From: DT-110 sp964342305
GTDB taxonomy: Bacteria > Bacteroidota > Bacteroidia > Chitinophagales > Saprospiraceae
DNA: 64,000 nucleotides
NCBI GenBank assembly: GCA_964342305.1
Contig: CAYFGK010000017.1
Coordinates: 3,319 to 67,318, forward strand
Reading direction: 5' to 3'
Below the pieces are notes generated by a model. It worked only from the letters and a program-made list of their open reading frames with translations, was not told the origin of the DNA and ran no database searches. This document shows positions 42,881 through 50,976 of the stretch, in pieces. The translations under genes were made by a program, and so were the position numbers. The first letter of the stretch is position 1. Every line of letters starts with the position of its first letter.

Positions 42881-43303
42881 CTAAAACAGATCCTCGAAGC
42901 CCTTCAGGTTTCCGAGTCCTTTCAGGTCGTCTTCGTCACCACCTCCGCCGCCGCCCCGCTGCATTTCGATGTAGGCTCTGTCAACCCGCCCTCCCAGAGG
43001 AGGTTGTTGTTTGGAGATACGCACTTTGACGGTCTTAACATTACTGAATTGCCCGGCAATTTTATCCATGATGCGCTGAGCGACATGTTCGAGCAAGGCA
43101 CTTGGCTTACGCATCTCGATTCTACAAATGGTATAAATGGTTTCGTAGTTCACCGTGCGGGTGAGATCATCCATTTTCGCTGCCTGGTTGACTCGTGCGT
43201 CAACCGTCACATCTACTATGAAATGATTGCCGATTATTTGTTCCTCTTCGTAAAATCCGTGGTATGCATAAAACTGCATACCTTCTAAAGCAATGGTGGC
43301 CAT
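42881..43303 (-). CDS. folB: dihydroneopterin aldolase FolB
   Basis: FolB cleaves 7,8-dihydroneopterin to 6-hydroxymethyl-dihydropterin in folate synthesis. The T-fold domain (about 1-115) has LEGMQFYAYHGFYEEEQIIG with the active-site Tyr/His/Glu region, then LLEHVAQRI and VKVRISKQQPPLGG. The last 25 residues are unusual: six glycines followed by an acidic, Lys- and Phe-containing tail (DEDDLKGLGNLKGFEDLF) not found in standard FolB of about 120 residues. ATG 43303. It precedes the 3-hydroxyacyl-CoA dehydrogenase gene by 34 nt. Confidence 0.9.
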   Translation of the reverse strand: MATIALEGMQFYAYHGFYEEEQIIGNHFIVDVTVDARVNQAAKMDDLTRTVNYETIYTICRIEMRKPSALLEHVAQRIMDKIAGQFSNVKTVKVRISKQQPPLGGRVDRAYIEMQRGGGGGGDEDDLKGLGNLKGFEDLF

Positions 43304-43464
43304 GAGCTACTATTTTTGCCGGAAGGCAGAACACCTTCGTTATCCCCAGGTCAGAAAAAGACGTTAGCGGGGATGAGTGTTTCCAAAATAGAAAGAGTAG
43401 ATTGATATACGTACCTTTATTGAAAGAACGTCATAACTAAATTAACCAAAGAGCAATCTGTTGA

Positions 43465-43476
43465 TTGCTTTCGCAA
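43465..43476 (+). other. UUUC tetraloop hairpin before the acyl-CoA dehydrogenase start
   Basis: TTGC-TTTC-GCAA followed by AAACACACAG, 13 nt before ATG 43490. Same motif and distance as before the ABM gene (50614-50627) and, on the minus strand, before the hydrolase (8992) and parA (3222). Confidence 0.45.
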
Positions 43477-43489
43477 AACACACAGTTGT

Positions 43490-44710
43490 ATGGCAAAAAA
43501 CGGAACCGTACACGGCACCATTGAGAAAAAAGCAAAGGAAGACCGCTTTCAGGGTCACGATTACTATAACATCGACGATCTGCTCCAGGAAGATCACCTC
43601 CTGGCCAGGGATGCGGTACGTACCTGGGTAAAACAAGAGGTATCTCCCATCATTGAGGAATATTCAGAACGGGCCGAATGTCCCACTCACCTGTACAAGG
43701 GCCTCGCCGAGATCGGCGCTTACGGCCCCAGTCTGCCGGTCGAATACGGCGGCGGAGGAATGGATGAGATCGCCTACGGGGTGATCATGCAGGAGTTGGA
43801 ACGGGGTGACTCAGGAATTCGCTCTATGGCTTCCGTACAGGGCTCACTGGTGATGTATCCTATCTTCCGGTTTGGTTCGGAGGAACAAAAGAAAAAGTAC
43901 CTGCCCAAACTAGGTTGCGGTGAATTGATCGGCTGCTTCGGCCTCACCGAACCCGATCACGGCTCCAACCCGGGCGGGATGGTAACCAATATCAAAGACG
44001 ACGGTGATGCCTTCATCCTCAACGGTGCCAAAATGTGGATCACCAATTCGCCCGTTGCGGATATCGCTGTGGTCTGGGCCAAGGATGAGGAAGGCAAGAT
44101 CCGAGGCATGGTAGTCGAAAAGGACATGGCTGGGTTTTCCGCTCCGGAGATTAAGGGTAAACTGTCCCTGCGTGCCTCCATCACCGGCGAACTGGTTTTC
44201 GAAGACGTTCGAGTACCGAAATCTAATGTTTTCCCCGACATCAAGGGCCTGAAGGGTCCGCTTTCCTGCTTGTCCAAAGCCCGCTACGGCATTTCCTGGG
44301 GAGCTATAGGTGCCGCCATGGATTGCTATGATTCCGCCCTTCGCTATTCACAGGAGCGCGAGCAGTTCGGCAGGCCTATCGGTGGTTTCCAGCTTACGCA
44401 AAAAAAACTGGCAGAGATGATCACTGAGATCACCAAAGCCCAGCTACTGGCATGGCGCCTGGGAACCCTCGCCAATGATGGTAAAGCAACTCCGGCCCAG
44501 ATCTCGATGGCCAAACGCAATAACGTCAATATGGCACTCGAGATCGCCCGCGAAGCCCGCCAGATCCACGGTGGCATGGGGATTACCAACGAATACCCGG
44601 TGATGCGCCACATGATGAACCTCGAAACGGTACTCACTTACGAAGGCACCCACGATATTCACCTGTTGATCACGGGAATGGACGTAACGGGCTTAAATGC
44701 TTTTTCATAG
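43490..44710 (+). CDS. glutaryl-CoA dehydrogenase-like acyl-CoA dehydrogenase
   Basis: A 406-residue FAD enzyme that should convert glutaryl-CoA to crotonyl-CoA with loss of CO2 in lysine and tryptophan breakdown. The acyl-CoA dehydrogenase motifs are there: CFGLTEPDHGSNPGG, KMWITNSPVADIAVVWAK and the C-terminal catalytic base in LTYEGTHDIHLLITG. The TYEGTHDIH form and IHGGMGITNEYPVMRHMMN are those of glutaryl-CoA dehydrogenase rather than short- or medium-chain types. ATG 43490. The stop codon TAG overlaps the first unit of a repeat array. Confidence 0.92.
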   Translation: MAKNGTVHGTIEKKAKEDRFQGHDYYNIDDLLQEDHLLARDAVRTWVKQEVSPIIEEYSERAECPTHLYKGLAEIGAYGPSLPVEYGGGGMDEIAYGVIMQELERGDSGIRSMASVQGSLVMYPIFRFGSEEQKKKYLPKLGCGELIGCFGLTEPDHGSNPGGMVTNIKDDGDAFILNGAKMWITNSPVADIAVVWAKDEEGKIRGMVVEKDMAGFSAPEIKGKLSLRASITGELVFEDVRVPKSNVFPDIKGLKGPLSCLSKARYGISWGAIGAAMDCYDSALRYSQEREQFGRPIGGFQLTQKKLAEMITEITKAQLLAWRLGTLANDGKATPAQISMAKRNNVNMALEIAREARQIHGGMGITNEYPVMRHMMNLETVLTYEGTHDIHLLITGMDVTGLNAFS

Positions 44711-44779
44711 GTTTGAGGTAACCTCTAACCTAGCCTCAAACCCCAAACCCCAAACCCCAAACCCCAAACCTCAAACCTG
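44708..44779. repeat. short-word repeat array at end of acyl-CoA dehydrogenase gene
   Basis: AGGTTTGAGGTAACC is followed by a mirrored run of CTCAAACCCCAAACCC units. The arms can pair, so it may serve as terminator. The first unit shares bases with the stop codon. The remaining part of the space to the next gene (44780-44926) shows no further feature. Confidence 0.75.
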
Positions 44780-44926
44780 TTTTGGTCGAGGTAATGGCGG
44801 GGCTGGCCGTTTAATCGTTACGGAACCTTTATTTTTTGACTGGTTTCCCGTAATTTTCTAAGAAGATAAAACCAAATCTTACGTTTCTTGCGTTAGATGA
44901 GCAAACGATAATAGAAAAGAGAGCGT

Positions 44927-46174
44927 ATGAGGCTTCGCATTGTAGTGCTTTTTGGGTGTCTGTTCGGTTTATGTGCCGGTCTGCAAGCCCAGGAAGAACC
45001 TATCAAGCTAACGAACCCCTCCTTTGAGGATTTACCCCACCACAGCAAACCACCCCGTGGGTGGATCGATTGTGGATTCGACGGAGAAACGCCCGTCGAT
45101 GTTCAACCCAATGGCACGTTTAGCGTCACCAAACCGGCCGATGAAGGTAACACCTACATTGGCATGGTTGTACGCGATAATGATACCTGGGAGGCCGTTA
45201 GCCAACGACTTAGTCGTCCCCTTCAGGCCGGGCAGTGTTACGAATTTTCCGTCAGCCTGTCCCGGTCCGAACTGTATGTTAGTACCAGTCGGGTTACCGA
45301 TAGCCCCGCGAATTACGTGACCCCCGCTAAGCTGCGTATTTACGGAGGTAATGATTACTGTGACAAAGCATTTCTGCTGGCCGAGACCAGCCTGATCATC
45401 AACACCCGGTGGCTGGAGTATTCCTTCCGGTTTGAACCAACAGCGAATTACACCCACCTTATCTTCGAAGCGTTTTATAAAACGCCTTCCCTCTTTCCGT
45501 ACAACGGCAATGTCCTGATGGATAATGCGAGTGAGATCGTGCCGGTACCCTGCGATGAAGAGATCATCGCTCAGGAGGAACCCGAAGAGCCCCAGGAACA
45601 GGTGCGCGAAGTAGTTGTGGAGGAAGCTAATCCGGATCCAGTCAACGAGCGGGTTGATCCGCCGGCACAACGGGATCCCGACCCCATCGCTATTGAGGAA
45701 GATCCTCCTCAGGAAACACCCCCGCCTCTGCAACCACGTCCGAACGACGAAGCAACATCTCAGGAGGAAGTAATTGAGGATGTCTCCTTCTCTGAATTGA
45801 CCGAAGCGGACATTCGGGAAGGAATGACCCTGCGGACTAACCAGATCTTTTTCCAGGCCGACAAATCCCTGATCACCGATCAGTCGTTTGAGGTACTTGA
45901 CGATATTTACCAGTTCCTAAGTTCCAATGATGGGGTTGTTATTGAAGTAGGCGGGCATACTAATGGTCTGCCTCCGCACAATTATTGTGATCAGCTATCC
46001 GACGCCCGCGCCAAAGCGGTAACTGACTACCTGGCCCGCAAAGGCATCGATCGCGACCGCCTGGAATACAAGGGTTACGGTAAGCGGCAGCCCATTGCCA
46101 CCAACGATACGCCGGCTGGCCGTCGCAAAAATCAACGGGTAGAATTCAAGATCCTCCGCGTCAACGGGGACTAA
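44927..46174 (+). CDS. OmpA-family outer-membrane protein
   Basis: A 415-residue exported protein: signal peptide ending GLQAQ (about residue 22), a strand-rich galactose-binding-like domain (about 30-205; TNPSFEDL to VLMDNAS), a Pro/Glu-rich spacer (210-285) and a C-terminal OmpA peptidoglycan-binding domain. The OmpA domain shows IFFQADKSLITDQSFEVLDD, VEVGGHTNG-like and LSDARAKAVTDYLARKGI, then GYGKRQPIATNDT. It should link the outer membrane or a surface layer to the cell wall. ATG 44927. Terminator follows. Confidence 0.9.
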   Translation: MRLRIVVLFGCLFGLCAGLQAQEEPIKLTNPSFEDLPHHSKPPRGWIDCGFDGETPVDVQPNGTFSVTKPADEGNTYIGMVVRDNDTWEAVSQRLSRPLQAGQCYEFSVSLSRSELYVSTSRVTDSPANYVTPAKLRIYGGNDYCDKAFLLAETSLIINTRWLEYSFRFEPTANYTHLIFEAFYKTPSLFPYNGNVLMDNASEIVPVPCDEEIIAQEEPEEPQEQVREVVVEEANPDPVNERVDPPAQRDPDPIAIEEDPPQETPPPLQPRPNDEATSQEEVIEDVSFSELTEADIREGMTLRTNQIFFQADKSLITDQSFEVLDDIYQFLSSNDGVVIEVGGHTNGLPPHNYCDQLSDARAKAVTDYLARKGIDRDRLEYKGYGKRQPIATNDTPAGRRKNQRVEFKILRVNGD

Positions 46175-46197
46175 CCCTCGTTCCTTTTTTTTGACAC

Positions 46198-46230
46198 AAC
46201 AAAGCCATGGCTCCCGGCCATGGCTTTGTT
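46198..46230 (+). terminator. terminator after the OmpA-like gene
   Basis: AACAAAGCCATGG and CCATGGCTTTGTT form a 13-bp stem with a 7-nt loop, followed by AGTTT. Confidence 0.75.
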
Positions 46231-46268
46231 AGTTTAGGTACCTTGCTATTCTTTTAACCCCTAATCGT

Positions 46269-47075
46269 ATGCACCGTCAGCGCTTTTCGCTCCCCGAATC
46301 AGCTCAGGTTTTTAAGTACCGGCTTCTGCAATGGAGTCGTCGACACCATCCGGTTTGTTTTCTGGATAATAACGGTCAGGGCTCCTACGGCTATCCCAAC
46401 GGACGAGTTCTAATGGCCGTAGGTCAGGTGCGCTCTCTGCTGGCCCGGGCAGGGGAAAACGCCTTCGATCAACTGCGATCCCAACAAAGCCTCCACGGAG
46501 GTTGGTGGCTCGGCTACCTGGGGTATGACCTCAAAAACGAAATAGAAACCCTGAACAGTAATCATCCGGACCCGCTTGGATTCCCCGACCTGCATTTCTT
46601 TCAGCCGGAGCATTTGTTTCTCGTGCGCGAGCACTCCGTTACTATTCTTTCCCACACCAGGGANNNNNNNNNNNNNNNNNNNNNNNNNNNNNNNNNNNNN
46701 NNNNNNNNNNNNNNNNNNNNNNNNNNNNNNNNNNNNNNNNNNNNNNNNNNNNNNNNNNNNNNNGGAGCCCCCAAAGTCAGGGCTATGCAGTTAATTGAGG
46801 AACTGGAGGTAAGCCGCCGGGGACTCTACTCCGGGGCAGTAGGCTATATTACTCCCGAGGGCAATTTCGACTTTAACGTGGTCATCCGGTCATTACTTTA
46901 CCGTGCTGACACCGGGTATTTATCGTTTCAGGTGGGCGGAGCCATTGTCAATGACTCCGATCCGGCCCAGGAATTCGAAGAATGTATCTGGAAAGCCAGG
47001 GGTATTCTGGAGACACTCGGGCTTAGTGCACGTGAGATCCGGCCCTATCCGCGCGCCCAGCCTCGTTCTACCTGA
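46269..47075 (+). CDS. pabB: aminodeoxychorismate synthase component I (PabB-like), interrupted by assembly gap
   Basis: PabB converts chorismate and ammonia to 4-amino-4-deoxychorismate for folate. The 5' part (46269-46663) encodes an N-terminal domain (HGGWWLGYLGYDLKNEIETL). After the gap comes the end of the chorismate-binding domain (GAPKVRAMQLIEELEVSRRG, YSGAVGYITPEGNFDFNVVI, IVNDSDPAQEFEECIWKA). The missing centre should be roughly 200 residues by comparison with the family, so the 100-N gap is too short. Reading frame across the gap is not meaningful. The 3' end overlaps the convergent aroA by 31 nt. TrpE is less likely from the IRSL and N-terminal patterns. Confidence 0.8.
   Translation: MHRQRFSLPESAQVFKYRLLQWSRRHHPVCFLDNNGQGSYGYPNGRVLMAVGQVRSLLARAGENAFDQLRSQQSLHGGWWLGYLGYDLKNEIETLNSNHPDPLGFPDLHFFQPEHLFLVREHSVTILSHTRXXXXXXXXXXXXXXXXXXXXXXXXXXXXXXXXXXGAPKVRAMQLIEELEVSRRGLYSGAVGYITPEGNFDFNVVIRSLLYRADTGYLSFQVGGAIVNDSDPAQEFEECIWKARGILETLGLSAREIRPYPRAQPRST
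46664..46763. other. assembly gap (100 N) inside pabB
   Basis: Placeholder of unknown true size; the PabB family length suggests several hundred bases are missing. Confidence 0.95.
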
Positions 47076-48307
47076 AAACCCAGACTCGATAAATCCTCCC
47101 AGAAAGCGGGATAGGATTTCACCACCACCTCCGGTTCCTCGATCCGGATTGGCCCCAGGAGAGCGAGGGGCGCGAAGGCCATTGCCATCCGGTGGTCCTC
47201 GTACGTAGCGAAGGCCGGGCTGTTATCGGTCAGCTTCGCCTTACCGGTGACGGCAAACCATTCTTTATCGTCGAGATCATAGGACATAGGCTCCATGGCA
47301 CAACCGACTTTTGCCAATTCCTGCTGAAGGGCAGCGATACGGTCCGTTTCCTTAATCCGCAGCGTCTCCAGCCCGGCAAACTCACCACGCAGTCCCAAAC
47401 CTGCACAAACGACCGCCAGCGTTTGGGCCAGATCGGGACACCGCAGGAAGTCGAAACGGAACGGATGGCTGGCCGGTGGTGATGAACGGGTCAGATGTAC
47501 GCCCTTTTCGTGGTATTCGGTCTGGATACCAAAGTGTTCCATCATGTCGGCCAGTACGGAGTCTCCCTGCACACTATCGGGGAACAGCCCGTGCAGGTGA
47601 ATATCGGGATCCTCCGTCAGGGCAGCCATAGCGTAATAATAGGATGCTGCACTCCAGTCAGCCTCCACGGTAAAGGCGCGCGGCATATAGGACTGATGGC
47701 TGATACGGATAGTTTGGTCTTCCCATACGTGCTCCACCCCGAAATAGGCCATCAGCTTGAGGGTCATTTCGATATAGGGACGGGAGACGATGGTTCCTTC
47801 GAGCTTAAGTATCAGGCCGTTGGGGAGAGTCGGGGCAATCATCAACAGCGCCGAGATATACTGGGAGCTGGTGTTGGCAGCGATAGCCAATTCGTTCGTT
47901 TCTCCCATCTGATCAGCGGGACCGATCCGCAGTGGAGGATACCCTTCTTTTTCCAGGTATTCGATCCGGGCACCGAGTTTTTTCAGGGCTTCCGCCAAAA
48001 CACCGATCGGCCGCTGCTTCATGCGGTCGGTCCCCGTCAGGATCTGAGTGCCGGATTGCAGGGACAGGTAGGCGGTAAGAAACCGGTAGGTAGTGCCGGC
48101 GGCACCGGCATCCAGTACCTCCTCCGAAGAGGATAGCAGCGTATTGAGCAATTGGGTGTCTTTAGCATTTGCCAGGCGCAGTATGGGGAACTCACGCCGG
48201 CTTAAGGCACGGATGAGTAGTGCCCGGTTGGCGATACTTTTGGAACCGGTAAGATCAATGGTCCCACGTAGGGTGGTAGCTGCTTTTTGCAGGGTGAGGA
48301 TTTGCAT
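47045..48307 (-). CDS. aroA: 3-phosphoshikimate 1-carboxyvinyltransferase (EPSP synthase)
   Basis: AroA transfers enolpyruvyl from PEP to shikimate-3-phosphate. The 420-residue protein shows GSKSIANRALLIRAL (phosphate binding) and LDAGAAGTTYRFLTAYLSL (PEP-binding loop, with AGTTYRF replacing the usual GTAMR), then RPIGVLAEALKKLGA and RIKETDRIAALQQEL near the end. The variant active-site loop is typical of Bacteroidota AroA. ATG 48307 (MQILTLQKAATTL) is chosen; an in-frame extension upstream is not conserved-looking. Converges on pabB with a 31-nt overlap; aroB lies about 3 kb away. Confidence 0.94.
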   Translation of the reverse strand: MQILTLQKAATTLRGTIDLTGSKSIANRALLIRALSRREFPILRLANAKDTQLLNTLLSSSEEVLDAGAAGTTYRFLTAYLSLQSGTQILTGTDRMKQRPIGVLAEALKKLGARIEYLEKEGYPPLRIGPADQMGETNELAIAANTSSQYISALLMIAPTLPNGLILKLEGTIVSRPYIEMTLKLMAYFGVEHVWEDQTIRISHQSYMPRAFTVEADWSAASYYYAMAALTEDPDIHLHGLFPDSVQGDSVLADMMEHFGIQTEYHEKGVHLTRSSPPASHPFRFDFLRCPDLAQTLAVVCAGLGLRGEFAGLETLRIKETDRIAALQQELAKVGCAMEPMSYDLDDKEWFAVTGKAKLTDNSPAFATYEDHRMAMAFAPLALLGPIRIEEPEVVVKSYPAFWEDLSSLGFQVERGWARG

Positions 48308-48453
48308 GAATACGAAATAGTCATGGTCAAAAATAACCACCAACCCCGACTTAGGATCCACGGAGGGATAAGTGTGGCGGGCTGGGCGGGTTCATGGACC
48401 AAATTAGCAAAAACCCCCAGATAGGATCGGTTTAGCCAAGAACAATTCCCGAA

Positions 48454-48663
48454 TTAATCCACCAGATCCCGGTACTGTTCTACGAAATCCCGGGCTGTTT
48501 TTTCCCGTTGGCCCGATTTACCGGTATCGCCTTCGGATGAGTCATCCTGGGCCTCCGAGGAGGCCGCACGGACTTGCTCGATGACCCCCAACTTACGGAG
48601 TCCATCCAGCACGCGTTGAAAGGCTTCGGCCTTATCATCTGCAACATCGATGATATACTTCAT
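48454..48663 (-). CDS. small conserved protein downstream of phoH (antitoxin-like N-terminus)
   Basis: A 69-residue protein, ATG 48663, 23 nt after phoH on the same strand. The opening MKYIIDVADDKAEAFQRVLDGLRKLGVI resembles a short strand-helix unit seen at the N-terminus of small Bacteroidota antitoxin-like proteins. The rest is acidic and ends in TARDFVEQYRDLVD. No toxin gene is adjacent, so a toxin-antitoxin role is not supported here; co-transcription with phoH suggests an accessory to RNA metabolism at best. Confidence 0.6.
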   Translation of the reverse strand: MKYIIDVADDKAEAFQRVLDGLRKLGVIEQVRAASSEAQDDSSEGDTGKSGQREKTARDFVEQYRDLVD

Positions 48664-48686
48664 GCTTTGGTATTGTCAGTCGTAAA

Positions 48687-49709
48687 CTATTCTTCTTCCT
48701 TCGATCCGGGTTCGTTTTTCGTATCCTTCTCCTGGCGTCGGTTGCGAAACCGGCGTTGATCTTCATCCGACGCTTCGTAGGCTTCAATGATGGCTTTTAC
48801 CAATCGGTGGCGTACCACGTCTTCCGATTTCAGGTTAACCACTGCGATGCCCTGTAATCCACCCAGGATATCAATGGCCCGTCGCAGACCAGATTTCTGA
48901 TGGAAAGGGAGGTCGACCTGGGATAAATCGCCCGTAATAATACACTTTGCCGAAGGGCCCAGACGCGTCAGGAACATTTTGAGCTGACTGGTCGAGCAGT
49001 TTTGCGCCTCATCCAAGATAATGAAAGCATTATCGAGTGTCCGGCCCCGCATAAAAGCGAGGGGGGCTATCTCAATAGTGCGGTTTTGCATAAAGACATC
49101 CAGTTTTTCGGCCGGGATCATGTCGTCGAGTGCATCGTAGAGGGGCCGCAGGTAAGGGTCGACCTTTTCCTTCAGGTCACCAGGCAGAAAACCGAGGCTC
49201 TCACCGGCTTCGACGGCGGGGCGGGTCAGGATGATCTTTTTCACCAGGCGATTTTTCAGCGCGCGTACGGCCATGGCTACTGCCGTATAGGTCTTACCCG
49301 TACCGGCGGGACCAACGGCAAATACCACATCGCTTTCCTCGGCTGCGTAGACCAGCTTGCGTTGGTTTACGGTTTTCGCCTTAATGGGCTTACCATCGCG
49401 GCCGTGGAGAATAGTCTTGTTCTTTTGACCGTTGCTTAAACGATTTTCAAAAACATTATTCCCCTGAACGATTTCCTGAACTGTTTGGGTCGATAACTCA
49501 TGATGCTCTTTTAACAAGCGCACCATGGTCTCAAACTTGTTTTTGGCTTTTTGCGTGAATTTTTTTTCGCCTGCTAATTTCAGGCTGTTGCCACGCGAGG
49601 TAATGGTTATTTCCGGAAAGGCATTCCTCAGAACATTCAGATTGACATTGTTTTGTCCGTACAACTCCACGGGATCAACGCCCTCAACGGTCAAAATGAT
49701 TTCGCTCAA
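48687..49709 (-). CDS. phoH: PhoH-like phosphate-starvation-type ATPase/RNA helicase family protein
   Basis: A 340-residue PhoH family P-loop ATPase. The N-terminal KH-like part (about 1-85) is followed by the core: Walker A GPAGTGKT (133-140), RPAVEAGESLGFLPGD, Walker B IILDEAQN and ITGDLSQVDLP. Members are linked to RNA metabolism. The start is TTG 49709, chosen because a clear Shine-Dalgarno (AAAGGAG) lies 8 nt upstream and no ATG exists in frame; strong SD signals are rare in this window. A charged tail (RRFRNRRQEKDTKNEPGSKE) ends it. Confidence 0.92.
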   Translation of the reverse strand: MSEIILTVEGVDPVELYGQNNVNLNVLRNAFPEITITSRGNSLKLAGEKKFTQKAKNKFETMVRLLKEHHELSTQTVQEIVQGNNVFENRLSNGQKNKTILHGRDGKPIKAKTVNQRKLVYAAEESDVVFAVGPAGTGKTYTAVAMAVRALKNRLVKKIILTRPAVEAGESLGFLPGDLKEKVDPYLRPLYDALDDMIPAEKLDVFMQNRTIEIAPLAFMRGRTLDNAFIILDEAQNCSTSQLKMFLTRLGPSAKCIITGDLSQVDLPFHQKSGLRRAIDILGGLQGIAVVNLKSEDVVRHRLVKAIIEAYEASDEDQRRFRNRRQEKDTKNEPGSKEEE

Positions 49710-49844
49710 TATATCTCCTTTGTTTTGTGGTTGCGTTCCGGAATTGGGTGAATAGCCAGCCCGGAACGTTGTAATAATTAGAACAAAATTAAGATTTTAG
49801 CGACTACCAGAACAGGGGAGTTCTCCAAAAAATCGAAATAATTT

Positions 49845-50612
49845 ATGCCGATTGTTACCCTTACTACTGATTTCGGCACCACGGATTACCACAGTGGTGC
49901 GTTGAAGGGGGCACTCCTGAGTGCTGAACCTACCCTGACAATCGTTGATATCAGCCATAACGTAGCGCACTACAATATAGTTCAGGGTGCTTTCGTCTTT
50001 CGGAATGCCTGGCGTACATTTCCCCGAAAAACTATCCACTGCCTGAGTATCAACGACTTGCCCGAACACCCCCTGCCTTACATTGCCCTGGAACGAGAAG
50101 GTCACTTTTTTATCGGCCCGGACAATGGTCTCTTGCATCTGATCTTTGGCGAACACCGGGGGCCAGTTTACCGCCTGCCTCATCCCGATGAGGGGGTATT
50201 TGTGGAGCGAGCCATTTTCGCCAGGGCGTGTGCGCACCTGGCGGCCGGCAAGTCATTGGAAACAATTGGTGAACCCTCTCAGGGATTGGTCCAGCGGATC
50301 ACCTTTCAGCCGGTAATCAGTAAGGACACCATCCGGGGCAGTATCATTTTCGTAGACCACTACGGCAATGCGATCACCAATATTACCAAGCCCCTATTCG
50401 AGCAGGTGGCCCAGGACCGGCCCTTTGCCCTCTACTTCCGGCGCCACGACCCTATTCGTCAGTTGTCAACCCATTATTCCGAGAAGGGGGTAGGTGAACC
50501 GCTATGCCTTTTCAATACCATTGACCACCTGGAACTGGCCATTAATATGGGCAATGCCAGTAGCCTGCTGGCATTGCACGTGGAAGATGCTATCCAAATT
50601 GATTTTCATTAG
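49845..50612 (+). CDS. SAM hydrolase / DUF62 (SAM hydroxide adenosyltransferase) family protein
   Basis: A 255-residue member of the family that hydrolyses S-adenosylmethionine to adenosine and methionine, related to the fluorinase/chlorinase. Marks: TLTTDFGTTDYHSGALKGAL at the N-terminus, VDISHNVAHYNIVQGAF, FIGPDNGLL, and the C-terminal IIFVDHYGNAITNI, which forms the adenosine site. The fluorinase-specific loop is absent, so a halogenase is not expected. ATG 49845. First gene of an apparent operon with an ABM-type monooxygenase and aroB. Confidence 0.9.
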   Translation: MPIVTLTTDFGTTDYHSGALKGALLSAEPTLTIVDISHNVAHYNIVQGAFVFRNAWRTFPRKTIHCLSINDLPEHPLPYIALEREGHFFIGPDNGLLHLIFGEHRGPVYRLPHPDEGVFVERAIFARACAHLAAGKSLETIGEPSQGLVQRITFQPVISKDTIRGSIIFVDHYGNAITNITKPLFEQVAQDRPFALYFRRHDPIRQLSTHYSEKGVGEPLCLFNTIDHLELAINMGNASSLLALHVEDAIQIDFH

Positions 50613-50613
50613 G

Positions 50614-50627
50614 TTTGCTTTCGCAAA
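50614..50627 (+). other. UUUC tetraloop hairpin between SAM hydrolase and ABM genes
   Basis: TTTGC-TTTC-GCAAA starts 2 nt after the SAM hydrolase stop and ends 12 nt before ATG 50640. It could modulate translation of the second gene. Confidence 0.45.
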
Positions 50628-50639
50628 AAGAGAACGATA

Positions 50640-50939
50640 ATGATCCGACGCATTGTAAAAATGACCTTTCGCCCCGACCAGTGTGAAGCCTTCGAAGCTA
50701 TTTTTGAGGAGAGTAAAGACAAGATCCGGGAGTTCCCGGGCTGTGAACACCTCGAACTATGGCGCAGCCGGTCACCCGAAACAGTGTACATGACCTATAG
50801 CCACTGGACCGGAGAGGAAGCCCTGAACAATTACCGGCACTCGAAACTATTCCAGGAAACCTGGGCAAAGACCAAACAGCTTTTTGCCGACAGGCCCCAG
50901 GCATGGAGCCTGGACATAACTTCCGTTCCCAGTGATTGA
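50640..50939 (+). CDS. antibiotic biosynthesis monooxygenase (ABM)-domain protein
   Basis: A 99-residue single ABM domain (dimeric ferredoxin-like barrel): MIRRIVKMTFRPDQCEAFEA, EFPGCEHLELWRS and YMTYSHWTGEEALNNYRHS fit the family, with His and Trp positions kept. Such proteins act as cofactor-free quinol monooxygenases or heme degraders in some cases. It is 27 nt after the SAM hydrolase gene and 37 nt before aroB. Substrate unknown. Confidence 0.82.
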   Translation: MIRRIVKMTFRPDQCEAFEAIFEESKDKIREFPGCEHLELWRSRSPETVYMTYSHWTGEEALNNYRHSKLFQETWAKTKQLFADRPQAWSLDITSVPSD

Positions 50940-50976
50940 TCCGTTGATTTTTGCCGAAAGGCTAAACTGATAAGCC

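Noticed and set aside
48454..48663. Toxin-antitoxin pair
   Set aside because: Only an antitoxin-like opening in a small protein; the neighbours are phoH and aroA and no toxin-sized ORF is adjacent.
49845..50612. Fluorinase/chlorinase for halometabolite synthesis
   Set aside because: The sequence fits the common DUF62 SAM hydrolase branch, and neither the halogenase loop nor halometabolite genes are present.
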